From: Pleurostoma richardsiae
Lineage: Eukaryota > Ascomycota > Sordariomycetes > Calosphaeriales > Pleurostomataceae
DNA: 64,000 bases
Direction: 5' to 3'
NCBI GenBank assembly: GCA_030052745.1
Contig: JANBVO010000029.1
Span: forward strand, 186,001 to 250,000
The notes under the pieces: model-generated
The model's database searches: none
Seen by the model: only the letters and a program-made list of their open reading frames with translations
Told to the model about the DNA's origin: nothing
Made by a program: the position numbers and the translations under genes
In this document: positions 44,175 through 54,833 of the stretch, in pieces
Numbering within the stretch: the stretch's first letter is position 1
Layout of the letters: the number at the start of each line of letters is the position of its first letter

Positions 44175-45563
44175 TTTGGTCGTGGATGACGAGATCGCAC
44201 CCTGCTTGGCAACTTGACGCGAAGGGGTCAGCGGTGCGCGGATCCTGCTGACCACGGCCAGAGTGAGGGGCTCTAGCGACTTATATCATCGACATGATCA
44301 CCCCTCGGGCTCAGATGGGACGGATACGGGAGGAATAAACCCGGAAATGGGACGTTGGACCGTGAGCTCGACTCCAGGATCCGTGTAAATGACATGGGCG
44401 TCTTCCCCACATCTCCACCTAACTTGGGGTAACAACAGCGACGATCACAAAGATGCGGGAGAGATGTTGGGGCAGAGGACGTCGACTGGCTCGTTTAGAG
44501 GAACATGTGGTGTCATGCAGCAGCCAACCTTGCAGGATGTCAGTGTTGGTGGATGGAAGCCCGCAAAAGGAAGGTAGAGCACATGGAGAAAGATGACAGC
44601 GTAACCTTCGTCATAACCGACGTTCAACAACTGGTATAGCTTCGAATACAGATACAAGGACTCGTCTATCTCACCTGTTCCTCTAGAAGCTAAGCAGGTT
44701 TTTTATATTGCGCTCAATTCTTGACTTCAAATACCCAAGGAGAGAAGTATTTTTGCAAAGAGACTCCTGCATCAGGAAAGAGAAGACAAACCTCTCCCCC
44801 GGAACCCCGAGGAGCGACTCTGCTCGTTGACAGTGAGGTAGCATGAGAGCATGCGACTGCATCACTGAAAGCACACGATGGATGCAGGAACGGTCCAAGA
44901 TCAGCGAACCCCGCCCGGTCCGGTGAGGAATCGGCCCTGCTCCCTGGGCTTGTAATGTTGCATTACTTTGCTCCCGTGGCACCTCGAAGAAGCGGAAGAT
45001 AATTCCTTTGGGGGAGGAGACAGGCCAACGTGACGTCGTCGTCAGGAGAGAGCTTTTATTGGAGCGGGTGTTGCTTGTTGGCGTCGACAGCAAGCTTTTT
45101 GGCCCCTGTGCATCCTGTCGGGGCGGCCGGGGTAAAATGCGGGGTTGAATATCAAGGCATCGACCCCAGCTTCGCTTCCAACCTCCCAGTCGGGCGTTCC
45201 GGAGCCGATATGGACGTTGGTAGGCTGGGTGTAGCCCCGACCGCTGCGGAGTCTGCTGCAATGAGGAGCTCTCACCGTACTCCCCATGATGTGGATCGGA
45301 AACTGAACATCACACGAAGCATCGCTTCCGAGGTGTGGACGAGATACCAACAATAGCTGGGCGCAGAGCTAGATTCACAGAGGAAGTTCCCCTTCAAAAT
45401 GTATCGAAGCGCGCCTGTAAAGGTTTGGAAAGTCTCCACTCTAGAATCCCGCAGGCAACTTGCTATTATCCTTTATGCCCACAAATTCGCATACAATACA
45501 CGTAACAAGATACCGAGACCAAGCCAGGACAATGCGCTTCTTCTCACATGACGTTCCGCCAGA
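44175..45563. other. Intergenic region, epimerase promoter and VMA2 3' end
   Basis: This 1.4-kb gap has a TATAT element about 107 bases upstream of the epimerase start. An open frame of 192 codons on the minus strand (44683-45261) has no recognisable domain and is not supported. No RNA gene was seen. Confidence 0.5.
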
Positions 45564-47412
45564 TTATGCGTCGATGAGATTCTCCTCCTCCGCAGGCTTG
45601 TCATGCGTCGGCGCCTTACCCTTGCTCTTGCGCTCTCCCGCCGTCCGCTGGTAGTATTCGTCAAGGACCTTCTTCGGGATACGGTTGAGCATGTCCCTGC
45701 GGTAGATACGCAGAAGGCTCCATGCCAGATCCAGTGACTCGTAGATCGTCCGAGACTCATACGGACCCTGGCTGATAAAGGTCCGCTCGAACTTGTCGAG
45801 AAACTCGAGGGAGAGCTTGTCCTCGGCAGACAGAGCTTCCTCACCAACGACAGCCTTCATAGCTGCTGCGTCACGACCAATGGCGTACTTGGCGTACAGC
45901 TGGTTGGACACATCACCGTGGTCCTTCCGTGTCATACCCTCACCAATGGCAGATTTCATCAGCCGAGAGAGAGAGGGCAGCACGTTGATAGGCGGGTAGA
46001 TGCCACGGTTGTGCAAACCTCGGTCGACAAAGATCTGGCCTTCCGTAATGTAGCCCGTTAGATCGGGGATAGGGTGCGTAATGTCGTCGTTCGGCATGGT
46101 CAGGATGGGGATCTGTGTAATTGAACCGTTCCGGCCCTCAACACGACCGGCTCGCTCATAGATGGTAGACAAATCCGTGTACATGTAACCGGGGAAACCG
46201 CGACGGCCGGGCACTTCTTCCCGAGCGGCCGAGACCTCACGAAGAGCATCACAGTAGGCGGACAGATCGGTGAGAATGACCAGGACATGTTTCTCGAGTT
46301 GATAGGCGTAATACTCGGCAGTTGTGAGCGCGAGACGTGGCGTAATGATACGCTCGATACTGCAGCAGAGTTAGTGCGCCGGCGCTTTTCATCAGGTCTG
46401 TTGACTCACGTTGGATCATTGGCAAGGTTGAGGAAGAGAGTGGTGCGCTCCAAGCTACCATTCTCCTCGAAATCGCGGGTGAAGAATCGCGCAGTCTCCA
46501 AGTTTACACCCATAGCAGCGAAGACAATAGAGAAGTTTTCTTCGTGTCCATCGTGCACACCCTTGTTGGTGATGCCCTCCCGCTGAACCAGACCAGCTTG
46601 TCGGCAGATCTGAGCGGCAATCTCGTTGTGTGGTAGACCAGCCGCAGAGAAGATAGGAATTTTTTGACCACGAGCAATCGAGTTCATGGTGTCGATGGCG
46701 GAAATACCGGTGGAGATCATTTCCTCGGGATAGACCTTGAGCATGTTAGCCGGTATTCGACCGAGATCAGAGGTGCTGCGCGTACGCGAGAATAGGGGTT
46801 GATGGGACTGCCATTGATATCCAAGAAGTCCTCAGCGAGGACCTTGGGGCCCTTATCGATCGCTCGTCCTGATCCGTCGAAAATGCGTCCCAGCATGTCC
46901 TCGGAGACACCCAACTTCAAGCTTTCACCGGTGAACTCAACCTTGGTCTATGCAACAGTTAGACCTTTTTTTTTTTATATGTGCCTAGGGGTTTCTATTC
47001 CGACCTTCTTGACATCAATACCGGAGGTACCTTCAAAAACCTGGGATAGTCGTTAATGTTCGAGACGGGATATGTGTCTTTAGCGATTAATATACCTGCA
47101 CGATGGCTCGGTTTCCTGTTGAGGACATCATCAGCGTGAATCTAGCAAAATTGACGCAAAGGGGGGCTGACCTCGCGCCTCCAGGACCTGTCCTGATCTC
47201 TCCGTGCCATCAGGGAGCGTCAACGTGACGATTTCATTGTATCTGGGGAATTTGACCTAGTGGACGGTCAGCCGGGAAGGAAGCGGAGCTGGCGAGGACA
47301 GGTAGACACGGACATTCTCGAGGATGACGAGAGGGCCGTTGACGCCTCCGACTGTGTTGTAGCGAATCCTCGGGATCACCGAGTAGGAAGATGACTCGCG
47401 AGGATCCCCCAT
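45564..47412 (-). CDS. VMA2: V-type proton ATPase subunit B
   Basis: Seven exons on the minus strand (47314-47412, 47172-47256, 47096-47115, 47005-47040, 46786-46947, 46410-46735, 45564-46359) encode 507 aa. Exons 3 and 4 are only 20 and 36 bases but are needed to give [20 protein letters not shown], the conserved fungal sequence. Subunit B is the non-catalytic nucleotide-binding subunit of the V1 sector that acidifies the vacuole and endomembranes. Motifs include the [17 protein letters not shown] region, [36 protein letters not shown] and [22 protein letters not shown]. The first donor reads GTCCGT, a weak but GT-type site. It shares a 437-bp divergent promoter with CWC27. Confidence 0.97.
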
Positions 47413-47849
47413 GGCGACTGTCTTCGGAATCCGTCGGTCGTGCGTGCGAGGAGGGCAGGGCTCGAGACCAGCTCAAACGATAGCTATTCGATGCGGGCGG
47501 AGATGCGTTGTCTGAGGTTAATGAAGCTGTCTAGGCGGGCAATACGCTTGAAGCTTGGGGAGGTGGAGGTCGACGCACACGCCAAGCCCCACTACCGCTA
47601 GCTCCAGAGCTCTCAGCTCGACGTCACATGACGCGCCCGACTCAGCTTCACATGTACCTCGTACCATTCCTGTTCGCCAGACTTCACGACGAGACTTCGC
47701 GACGAGACTTCGCTCTACAGACCCTTCGACGCCCCGACTTGTTGGAAGTACGATACCTCGAATTTTTGGGCCTTGGTATATCCAGTTTTTGGGAAGGCTT
47801 CGGCAAGAGAACCCGTCGGCGGGCATGACGTAGGCGAACTAGAAGAAGG
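47413..47849. promoter_or_regulatory. Divergent promoter region, VMA2 / CWC27
   Basis: These 437 bp contain a GACGTCACATGACG sequence at about 47620-47633 (overlapping CRE and bZIP half sites) and a 13-bp triplicate at 47679-47717. No extra gene was seen. Confidence 0.5.
47679..47717. repeat. 13-bp tandem repeat, about 2.7 copies
   Basis: AGACTTCACGACG, AGACTTCGCGACG and a partial AGACTTCGC lie head to tail in the divergent promoter of VMA2 and CWC27. The period is exactly 13 bases. Confidence 0.85.
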
Positions 47850-49475
47850 ATGTCGACCATCTACAATACTGAGCCGCAGCCCACGGCCTCTGTTATCCTC
47901 CACACGACGGGAGGAGATATTGCTGTGGAACTGTGGACGAAGCAGACACCTTTGACCTGCCGAAACTTTCTGCAGCTCTGCCTAGACGGTTACTACGACA
48001 ACACAATCTTCCATCGCCTAGTGCCGGGCTTCATCCTCCAAGGCGGCGACCCAACGGGCACAGGAAATGGCGGCGAGTCGATCTACGATGGCGGAGCTCT
48101 CAGCGGCGATCTGGACCCCTGGCCCATGGACCAGCGGAGAGGGAAGAATGCCGGTCCTACTGGGGTGAACTTCAAGGACGAGTTTCACTCCAGGCTCAAG
48201 TTCAACCGGCGGGGCTTGCTTGGTATGGCCAACGAGGGCGTCCCAGACTCCAATAGTAGCCAGTTCTTCTTCACGCTGGGCAAGACAGAGGAACTCAATG
48301 GCAAGAATACCTTGTTTGGACGGGTTGCCGGCGATACTATTTACAACTTGGCAAAGATCGGGGAATCGGAAATTGACGAAGCAACCGAGCGACCCTTATA
48401 TCCTGTCAGGATTACGAGTGTGGAGATCCTGATCAATCCCTTTGAGGACATGAGAAAGAGGGAGCGAGTTGCTCAGCGTACAGAAAAGCCGGCCCCTGTA
48501 CAGAAGAAGAAAGATAAGAAAAGAAAGGGAGGAAAACAACTCCTGAGCTTCGGTGATGAAGAAGGCGATGAAGAGGAGACGCCAGTTGCTAAGAAGGCGA
48601 AATTCGACACGAGGATTGTGATCGACGTCGAAGAACAATCCAATCCGCGACCTAGACCACCAAAGGCAGCAACCAAGAAAGAGCAAAAAGAACCCAAAGC
48701 TACCGTCCCAGCCAGAGCATCACCGGATAAGGAGTCACCCCAGCGTGCTCCTTCACCTCCACCTCCGCCCCCGGCAAAAGAGAAGAATAGCGAGCCATTG
48801 TACGAAGACGAGTCGTCGCCAGAACCAGAGATACCCAAAAAGAAAACTGCTCTTGAGCAGATGAACGAGGAGATTGCAGCCTTAAAGGCGTCGATGAAGA
48901 GAACAATTCACACAGAACCAGTGAAAGAGGAGAAGAAGTCAGCTCTAGAGCAGATGATACCGGAGAAATCCGTGCGCGGCCGGAAGAGAAGGCCCGGAGG
49001 CAACAATGCTATCGAGGATCAACGGGCTCTGGATATCCTCAAGGCATTTCAATCAAAGCTGGGCCAAGCGCCCCCTGAGAAAAAGACGGATCAACCCCCG
49101 GCCCCGGAAGACGGGGGAGACAATGCCGGGGATGTAGCAGAGGACGAGAAAGTTTGCGATCTGCATTTTATCGCCAACTGCCAGAGCTGCAAGGCCTGGG
49201 ACAAAGTTGAGGGAAAAGACGACAGCGACGATGAAGGTTGGATGTCTCATTCGCTATCTTTCGCCGCAGACAAGCTGGGCAAAGATCTCACCTACCGGAA
49301 GAAAGCAGAGGAGGAGCTGATGGTGATTGATCCGCGGGAGAAGGCCAGAACCCTTCAGGAGGAGAAGAAGGCACAGAGAGAGGCTCGTGCTGGGGGATCA
49401 GGAAGGGCCTGGGACCAGGCGCGGAACGCGCAAATGGCGAAGGCTTCTGCGCTGGCGGGAAGGGGAGCAAGGTAG
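47850..49475 (+). CDS. CWC27: Spliceosomal peptidyl-prolyl isomerase CWC27
   Basis: This is a single exon of 541 aa. The cyclophilin domain (about 10-200) has CRNFLQLCLDGYYDNTIFHR, PGFILQGGDPTGTG, GMANEGVPDSNSSQFFFTLG and NTLFGRV. A charged linker follows, with Lys, Glu and Pro runs, then the C-terminal block typical of CWC27: LEQM repeats, DILKAFQSKLG, CDLHFIANCQSCKAWDK and GWMSHSL. CWC27 joins the activated spliceosome (Bact) with CWC22 and is thought to have lost strong isomerase activity; that status is known for the family, not tested here. The start ATG lies at the first residue of the conserved region. Confidence 0.95.
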   Translation: MSTIYNTEPQPTASVILHTTGGDIAVELWTKQTPLTCRNFLQLCLDGYYDNTIFHRLVPGFILQGGDPTGTGNGGESIYDGGALSGDLDPWPMDQRRGKNAGPTGVNFKDEFHSRLKFNRRGLLGMANEGVPDSNSSQFFFTLGKTEELNGKNTLFGRVAGDTIYNLAKIGESEIDEATERPLYPVRITSVEILINPFEDMRKRERVAQRTEKPAPVQKKKDKKRKGGKQLLSFGDEEGDEEETPVAKKAKFDTRIVIDVEEQSNPRPRPPKAATKKEQKEPKATVPARASPDKESPQRAPSPPPPPPAKEKNSEPLYEDESSPEPEIPKKKTALEQMNEEIAALKASMKRTIHTEPVKEEKKSALEQMIPEKSVRGRKRRPGGNNAIEDQRALDILKAFQSKLGQAPPEKKTDQPPAPEDGGDNAGDVAEDEKVCDLHFIANCQSCKAWDKVEGKDDSDDEGWMSHSLSFAADKLGKDLTYRKKAEEELMVIDPREKARTLQEEKKAQREARAGGSGRAWDQARNAQMAKASALAGRGAR

Positions 49476-50866
49476 CTCCTGTAGCAGAGGAAGGCATAGG
49501 AACAGCGTACTATCGCTTAGAGATACCCTGGAATCGAGAGTCTTGCATTCTTGACTTGCTGAAAGCCGCTCAGCTGAGGCATCGCCTTGATTTTCGTCGC
49601 AGCATCTGGTCCGAGCCCTGCATAAATTACCTAAGCAGCCTTACGCTGCATGTACACTACCTGGCTGGATCTTGATGTGCAAGCGCGTTTCCCAACTCTC
49701 TGTAGATCACAGGACGTGATTCTAAACACATGCATGCCGACGACGCCTTTCCCCCGGACCCTTTTCTCGTAAATGACATAGCCGAGCAACGACTACCGAG
49801 CAAGGTACCTATCTACCTAGGTAAGGTAGGTTGGTAGCTCGGAAAGTTAGATGAGTAATGACCATGGAACTGGTGCGGACAGAATGTCCGGAGAAGAAGG
49901 TCCTATTTAGGCCTAAACATGGGTAGAATCACCTTTTCTCAGAGCCTGGGCAGAGAGTGGAGGCAGGCTGGACTTATCTCCTGACGCTCTGATTGGCCTC
50001 ACGTCTGAAAACAGTGGGGTTTATCGAGATCGCAAGACAAAATGATGCCGGAAGCCCAGCATCGACAGCCGCAGCCTCATCAATGTCCACAGCCTGGACC
50101 AAGTGCCTTCATTCTCCAACCTGCCACGTAAGACACATCATTGCGGCGTCTGGCTACCTGCGCGCAGGCTTTCTTGCACAATCTGAAGCAGAGCTTCCTT
50201 AGGACGGACCACCCGAACCCATCATAAAGCTGAATCAGAGAAACCCTCTCTTTCGTCCAGGCGCAGCGATTGAGACCGGTTGGAAACGTCGGTATCGCAA
50301 AGAAACAAGACACGACCTTCAAGGCCCCGATCCCAGCCAAGACAACGGGACAACGCAGACACCTGCCACTCGACTCAGCACAAATCCTACTTCCCTCATC
50401 GAGACAACGACGACCTTTGCCGTGCCTCCCGCGATCTCAGTCAACTCTCTTAGCGGGGTAAATCCATCCTGTCTCTTACCTAGCAGGGATACTATTGAAC
50501 CTCTGCTCTTTCAATAGCGATTGAGGAGGAAGCCGGCGACGTCTTATATAGCCTTGGACAACCCAGGCGGAACCCGGTCTGGAATCAGCGATTCTCCTGC
50601 TCTGGCGGTCTAGAACTTCGTCCCGACATCTCCAGTGCGCCGAGCCCATCGGTTTGCTAGCGACCGGGATATCGTCCCCCTTCCATATACTCGCCTCGGC
50701 AATAAACTTTGCAGAGTGTCCCGGAAAGCGACTCAATCTGCAGCTATCTTGCTAGATTCCGTCTCGCCTACCCCATCTCAAACTGCCTGGGCGGTAGCGA
50801 CGCTCCGCGCCGTTTGTTCGCGCCTCAAAACCAGCTCTTGAGATCTATCCTCGAGAAGCTAGGCGC
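49476..50866. other. Intergenic region upstream of HSF gene
   Basis: This 1.4-kb gap includes the CWC27 3' UTR and the promoter or leader of the heat-shock-factor gene. A cluster of TACCTAGG and GGTAGG elements lies at 49802-49836. No gene is supported. Confidence 0.5.
49802..49836. repeat. Clustered GGTACCT / TACCTAGG / GGTAGG motifs
   Basis: Three or four copies of the recurrent TACCTAGGTA-type motif occur within 35 bases about 1 kb upstream of the heat-shock-factor start. Confidence 0.6.
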
Positions 50867-53163
50867 ATGTACCTCTCCATGTCCTCCCCCAACCCGAGGA
50901 AACGTCCCGCTCCAGGCGCAACACCCGTCGTCCCATTGCCGCAGATGCCACAGCAGTATACAGCCCCGGAGCAGATGGTTCGGTGGAATGGAGCTGCCAC
51001 GAACGGGAATAATTACGTTGATGCTTCTGGAGCAGGCGTCAATCCGTATGGCATGGCCCAGCCTCAGTATGGGCAGAGCTACCAGTCCCCATCCACGGCT
51101 CTTGCGCGCCGTCCGCCGAATCGCGCCCTTGTCCCCACGGCCCCTCGACCAGGTTTTGAGAGCAACGACGCTTGGAGTGCTTTCGGAGACGATGGAGTTT
51201 TGATTCCGCAGCCAAATGGCCCAGTGGAAGAGAACGACAGCATCGAGATGCTCGAGGAGAGAGCCCTCAGAGCCAAGAGAGAAGCGCAGGCCAACAGGAA
51301 GCAGATCCCTCCGTTTGTTCAGAAACTCAGCAGGTACGTGTTTCCCTATCATTTGCTCTTCCTCAGGGCTCACCAACTAAATCGATTAGCTTCCTTGACG
51401 AGTCGAAGAACACCGACCTTATTCGATGGTCAGACAGCGGAGACTCATTCATAGTTCTCGACGAGGACGAGTTTGCCAAGACCCTCATCCCAGAGCTCTT
51501 CAAACACAACAACTATGCCTCCTTTGTGCGGCAGCTCAACATGTACGGCTTTCATAAGCGTGTGGGGCTTTCTGACAACTCGATGAAGGCGAGCGAGAGA
51601 AAGAATAAGAGCCCAAGCGAATACTACAACCCTTACTTCAAACGGGGCCATCCAAACCTGTTGTGGTTGATTAACAAGCCCAAAAGTGGCAGCAACAAAA
51701 AGAAGGGTAAGAAGGATGAGGGTGAGGCCGACAGCGACGAAGATAACACCGTGGGGGATGTTACTGCGCCAGGATTCACTCAAGGACTTGATCCTGCGAC
51801 TGTCAAACCGAACAGACTAGCACTTCAAGGGGAGGTCGCCCCCTTGCAGAAGAGGGAGCTAGCTGCCGTCCGCGAACAGATCACGCAGCTTCAGCAACAA
51901 CAAAAGGCTATCTCGACCCTTATCACCAGGTTACGAGCGGAGCATAACCAGCTCTATCAGCAGGCTATCATGTTCCAGAGCATGCACGACCGGCACGAGA
52001 ATTCGATCAACGCCATCTTGAACTTCTTAGCCAACGTCTTTCGGAAATCACTAGAGGACCAGGGTGGGGGCCAGAGCGTCTCGGACTTGCTGGCCAGCAT
52101 CATTCCTAATCAGAATCAGATGCCACAAGGCAGTGTGGTAGACCTTGGCGAGTTTGCAGACTTTGTTCAGCAGCAGGGCCCATCTGCACCCAACATGAGC
52201 CCTCAGAGGAGGCAGCAGCGGCTCTTGCCCCCCATACCCGTTGTTGCGAGCCGCGCCGCCACGGTGACACCGTCGCCAGCGGCGTCTGTCGCTTCTCCAC
52301 CCGCATTCCCAACTGTCCACCAGCAGCCCCGGATGGGTTCGGTCACGGAGGTGTTTGACACGCCGCCGTCAGACTCAGCATCATCAAATTACATCAAGCG
52401 TGAGCTGCAGTCGAATCCCCAGGAGGGGATGATGAAGATCATCAACGATACGAATGCTGGCACCACGTCGGCCATTGATCTTCCGGACGTTGCTGCACAT
52501 ACACCTGCCACATTGAGCAATGACCAGCGGAACAAGATGCTGCACATCATGTCTGGCGGTACATCTGCTGCCGCTCCACCACCCATTCCTGCACCTGCAC
52601 CGAGCAGCATGCCTGCTCAGCAACCGCCTGTCAATTCTCTGTCACCAATCATCGGCAGTTCCGTTCCTCCTCCGTCCTTGCACGACATATCGTTCACTCA
52701 GGACGAGATAGACCAGCTGCAACGGATGCAAGAGGACCAGTCGCACAAACTCGACGAGATCTCCCACTTGCTCGGACCACTAAGCCCGTCTGGACGTATC
52801 CCTGGCCTGGACGACAGTGGCAATCCCTCTCAGAGCTATTTCGGCGACAACGTGGATATTGACCAGTATCTTGATCCTGGCGCGTATAGCGGCGGCGACA
52901 TGAACTTCAACACGGCCGACTACACTCACGGTAACCTTGGCTCCGCGGACGGAAATGACTTCAACTTCAGCCTCGACGGCGCCGGCCACTATGGACACGA
53001 CGGCAGTCTTGGCGGAGGCAATAATGCGTTCGAGCCGGGCAGGGTCATCGAGAGCCAGACGCCAACCAACAACACGCCCAGCGAGGCCCCTACGGAGGAG
53101 ATCCACAGGACCGATCTGGTAGAGAGTCCAGAGCGGGACTCGAAGCGGAGACGCAAGGCTTAG
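50867..53163 (+). CDS. Heat shock transcription factor (HSF1 type)
   Basis: Two exons (50867-51333, 51390-53163) encode 746 aa; a second in-frame ATG at 50879 is also possible. The winged-helix DNA-binding domain spans about 147-255. It is split by the 56-base intron after IPPFVQKLS and includes FKHNNYASFVRQLNMYGFHKR and YYNPYFKRGHPNLLWLI. The leucine-zipper trimerisation region (HR-A/B) is at about 305-380. The long C-terminus is disordered, with a second short coil near LHDISFTQDEIDQLQR and a basic end, ERDSKRRRKA, likely a nuclear localisation signal. Fungal Hsf1 is usually essential and binds nGAAn arrays to activate chaperone genes. The gene lies between two cyclophilin genes. Confidence 0.95.
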
Positions 53164-54229
53164 GAGGACCTGGTTCAGCCGCTCTAGGGCTAGCGGCACG
53201 TTCCACCTCCTTTTTGATTGCATATGAGCACTCTGCTACACTGTTCGGCCGAATCTCTTTTCTCACGACCTGTTCGGTTGTCGTTGCTTTTTGATATCCG
53301 TGTTGCTTGGCCGTGGGCGCTGGGGGCTGGTTGGGTCGGCAGCGTGACTGATTCGTTTCGGCGTGGGAAATTTTGTCCGGGGAGGGAGTGCTGTCACTGG
53401 GAGACACACTCTCGTTTAGGACTGGACAATCTAGGGAGGGAGCAACTGGGAGTCTCGGGATTGGGGGAGGGGATCAGGGAAAGTGCCCCAAAAAGTTCCT
53501 TTTGTTACAGAGTGCAAGGGAAGGGAGAAAAGCATGAGGGATAGTGCGGGTCTCGACATAGAATGGCCCCGGATAGAGATTTCTGGCTTATCGCCTAATG
53601 AATGACCATATTTCCTTCTCCATTTCGAGCAGCGACATTCTTCCTAGGGTTGTGTCCTCTCATGGAGATGTTCAACTTATTGCCTAACCCCCGTTTGTGA
53701 CCGACCGAGGCACGCTGTTAAACGTGTATCAAGTCGTAACTTAATAGAAGTTTCTGGGATCTACAGATATAGTAGCATTTACGTATGCCTCGCGTATAAC
53801 GAGGCCAAAGGTATCACTATACGCAAAGAGTGCAACTTGGGGGAGTGTAGTGCAGCTCCGGTGTTATTTTAGCCATAGCTACATACAGTATCCAGCTATT
53901 TGAGTTGTTCTTGCTGATGTAGCTTAAAATATCACCACAATGGCTCCCTCACTCTAGGCCTCGAAGGGCCGATAAGTTGAGTTGACTGAGAAGTCAGCAA
54001 GACTGGCAGGCCATGATATCGGATCGGACACACTCACTGCAACCTCGTCTGTCCCGGCTGGGCACGCGCCCGAAGGACTTCGTAGCCTCCCTCTCCCACA
54101 TATTAAGGTCTATGTGGACCAGAAGCTCTCGTGGTGCGTCCCAGCGCGAGCTGACGCATCGTACCAGCAGCGGGCTATCCTGCTGTCCTGCCCGCCTGCT
54201 GTATCCTCTCGCAGTTGCCGCCCGGCGCC
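53164..54229. other. Convergent intergenic region, no gene seen
   Basis: These 1066 bases lie between the heat-shock factor and the PPIL3-like gene and hold both 3' UTRs. The segment 53580-53960 is AT-richer. No feature is supported. Confidence 0.5.
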
Positions 54230-54833
54230 TCACCCCGCCAGCGGGTTCGCATGTATCGTGACGCTCTCGATCCACGCCTTCTCCCTGGGCCTGTTCTTCG
54301 CGTCCACCTCCAGGGCCTCCAGCTTCGCCAGCGTCGCCAGCCCCTCGTCGCCGATGACCTTGCCGAACACGGTGTTGAGCCCGTCCAGGTGCGGCGCCTT
54401 GTCGAACAGGATGAAGAACTGCGACCCGTTGGTCCCCGGGCCCTTGTTGGCCATCGACACGGTCCCGCGCCCGCTGTGCCGCAGCGCCGGTCGGATCTCG
54501 TCCGCGAAGGGCGCGCCCCAGATGGACCGCCCGGCCTTGGGGTTCTCGGGGGTCGGGTGCGCGGGGCCGCCCGTCTGCACCATGAAGCCCGGGATCAGGC
54601 GGTGGAAGGGCGACCCGTCGTAGTAGCCGGAGGCGCAGAGGGCGAGGAAGTTCTGTGGGCGGGAGGCAGACGCGTTAGCTGGAGTGACTGGCGCATGGAG
54701 GTTCGATACGGCTTGGATATTGGGGGGAGAGGGAGGAAAGTGGGAGGAGACTTGCCTCTGCGGTCTTGGGCACGCTCTCGCAGAAGACCTCGATCTTGAT
54801 GTCGCCCTGGCTGGTGTGCAGAGTGACGGACAT
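54230..54833 (-). CDS. PPIL3-like cyclophilin
   Basis: Two exons on the minus strand (54756-54833, 54230-54652) encode 166 aa, matching the single-domain PPIL3/Cyp10 family. Exon 1 gives MSVTLHTSQGDIKIEVFCES and ends VPKTAE; the join continues NFLALCASGYYDGSPFHRLIPGFMVQTGG, then GTVSMANKGPGTNGSQFFI and LDGLNTVFGKV. The Arg (FHRLIPGFM) and FxxQ-type residues of the isomerase site are present. The family catalyses peptidyl-prolyl cis-trans isomerisation and in human cells sits in the spliceosome. The intron donor is AG|GCAAGT, so it is a GC-AG intron; no GT donor nearby keeps the frame. Confidence 0.93.
54653..54755 (-). other. GC-AG intron of PPIL3-like gene
   Basis: The 103-base intron starts GCAAGT and ends CCCACAG. 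Only this donor restores the conserved sequence across the junction. GC-AG introns are a small minority of fungal introns, and the flanking AG|GCAAGT is the known strong form. Confidence 0.85.

Noticed and set aside
44665-44705. 5S rRNA-like string (GAAGCTAAGCAGG)
   Set aside because: Only about 13 bases match the 5S consensus; the rest of a 115-120 base 5S gene is absent.
44683-45261. 192-codon minus-strand frame between epimerase and VMA2
   Set aside because: No recognisable domain, no conserved-looking block and no intron signals to extend it.
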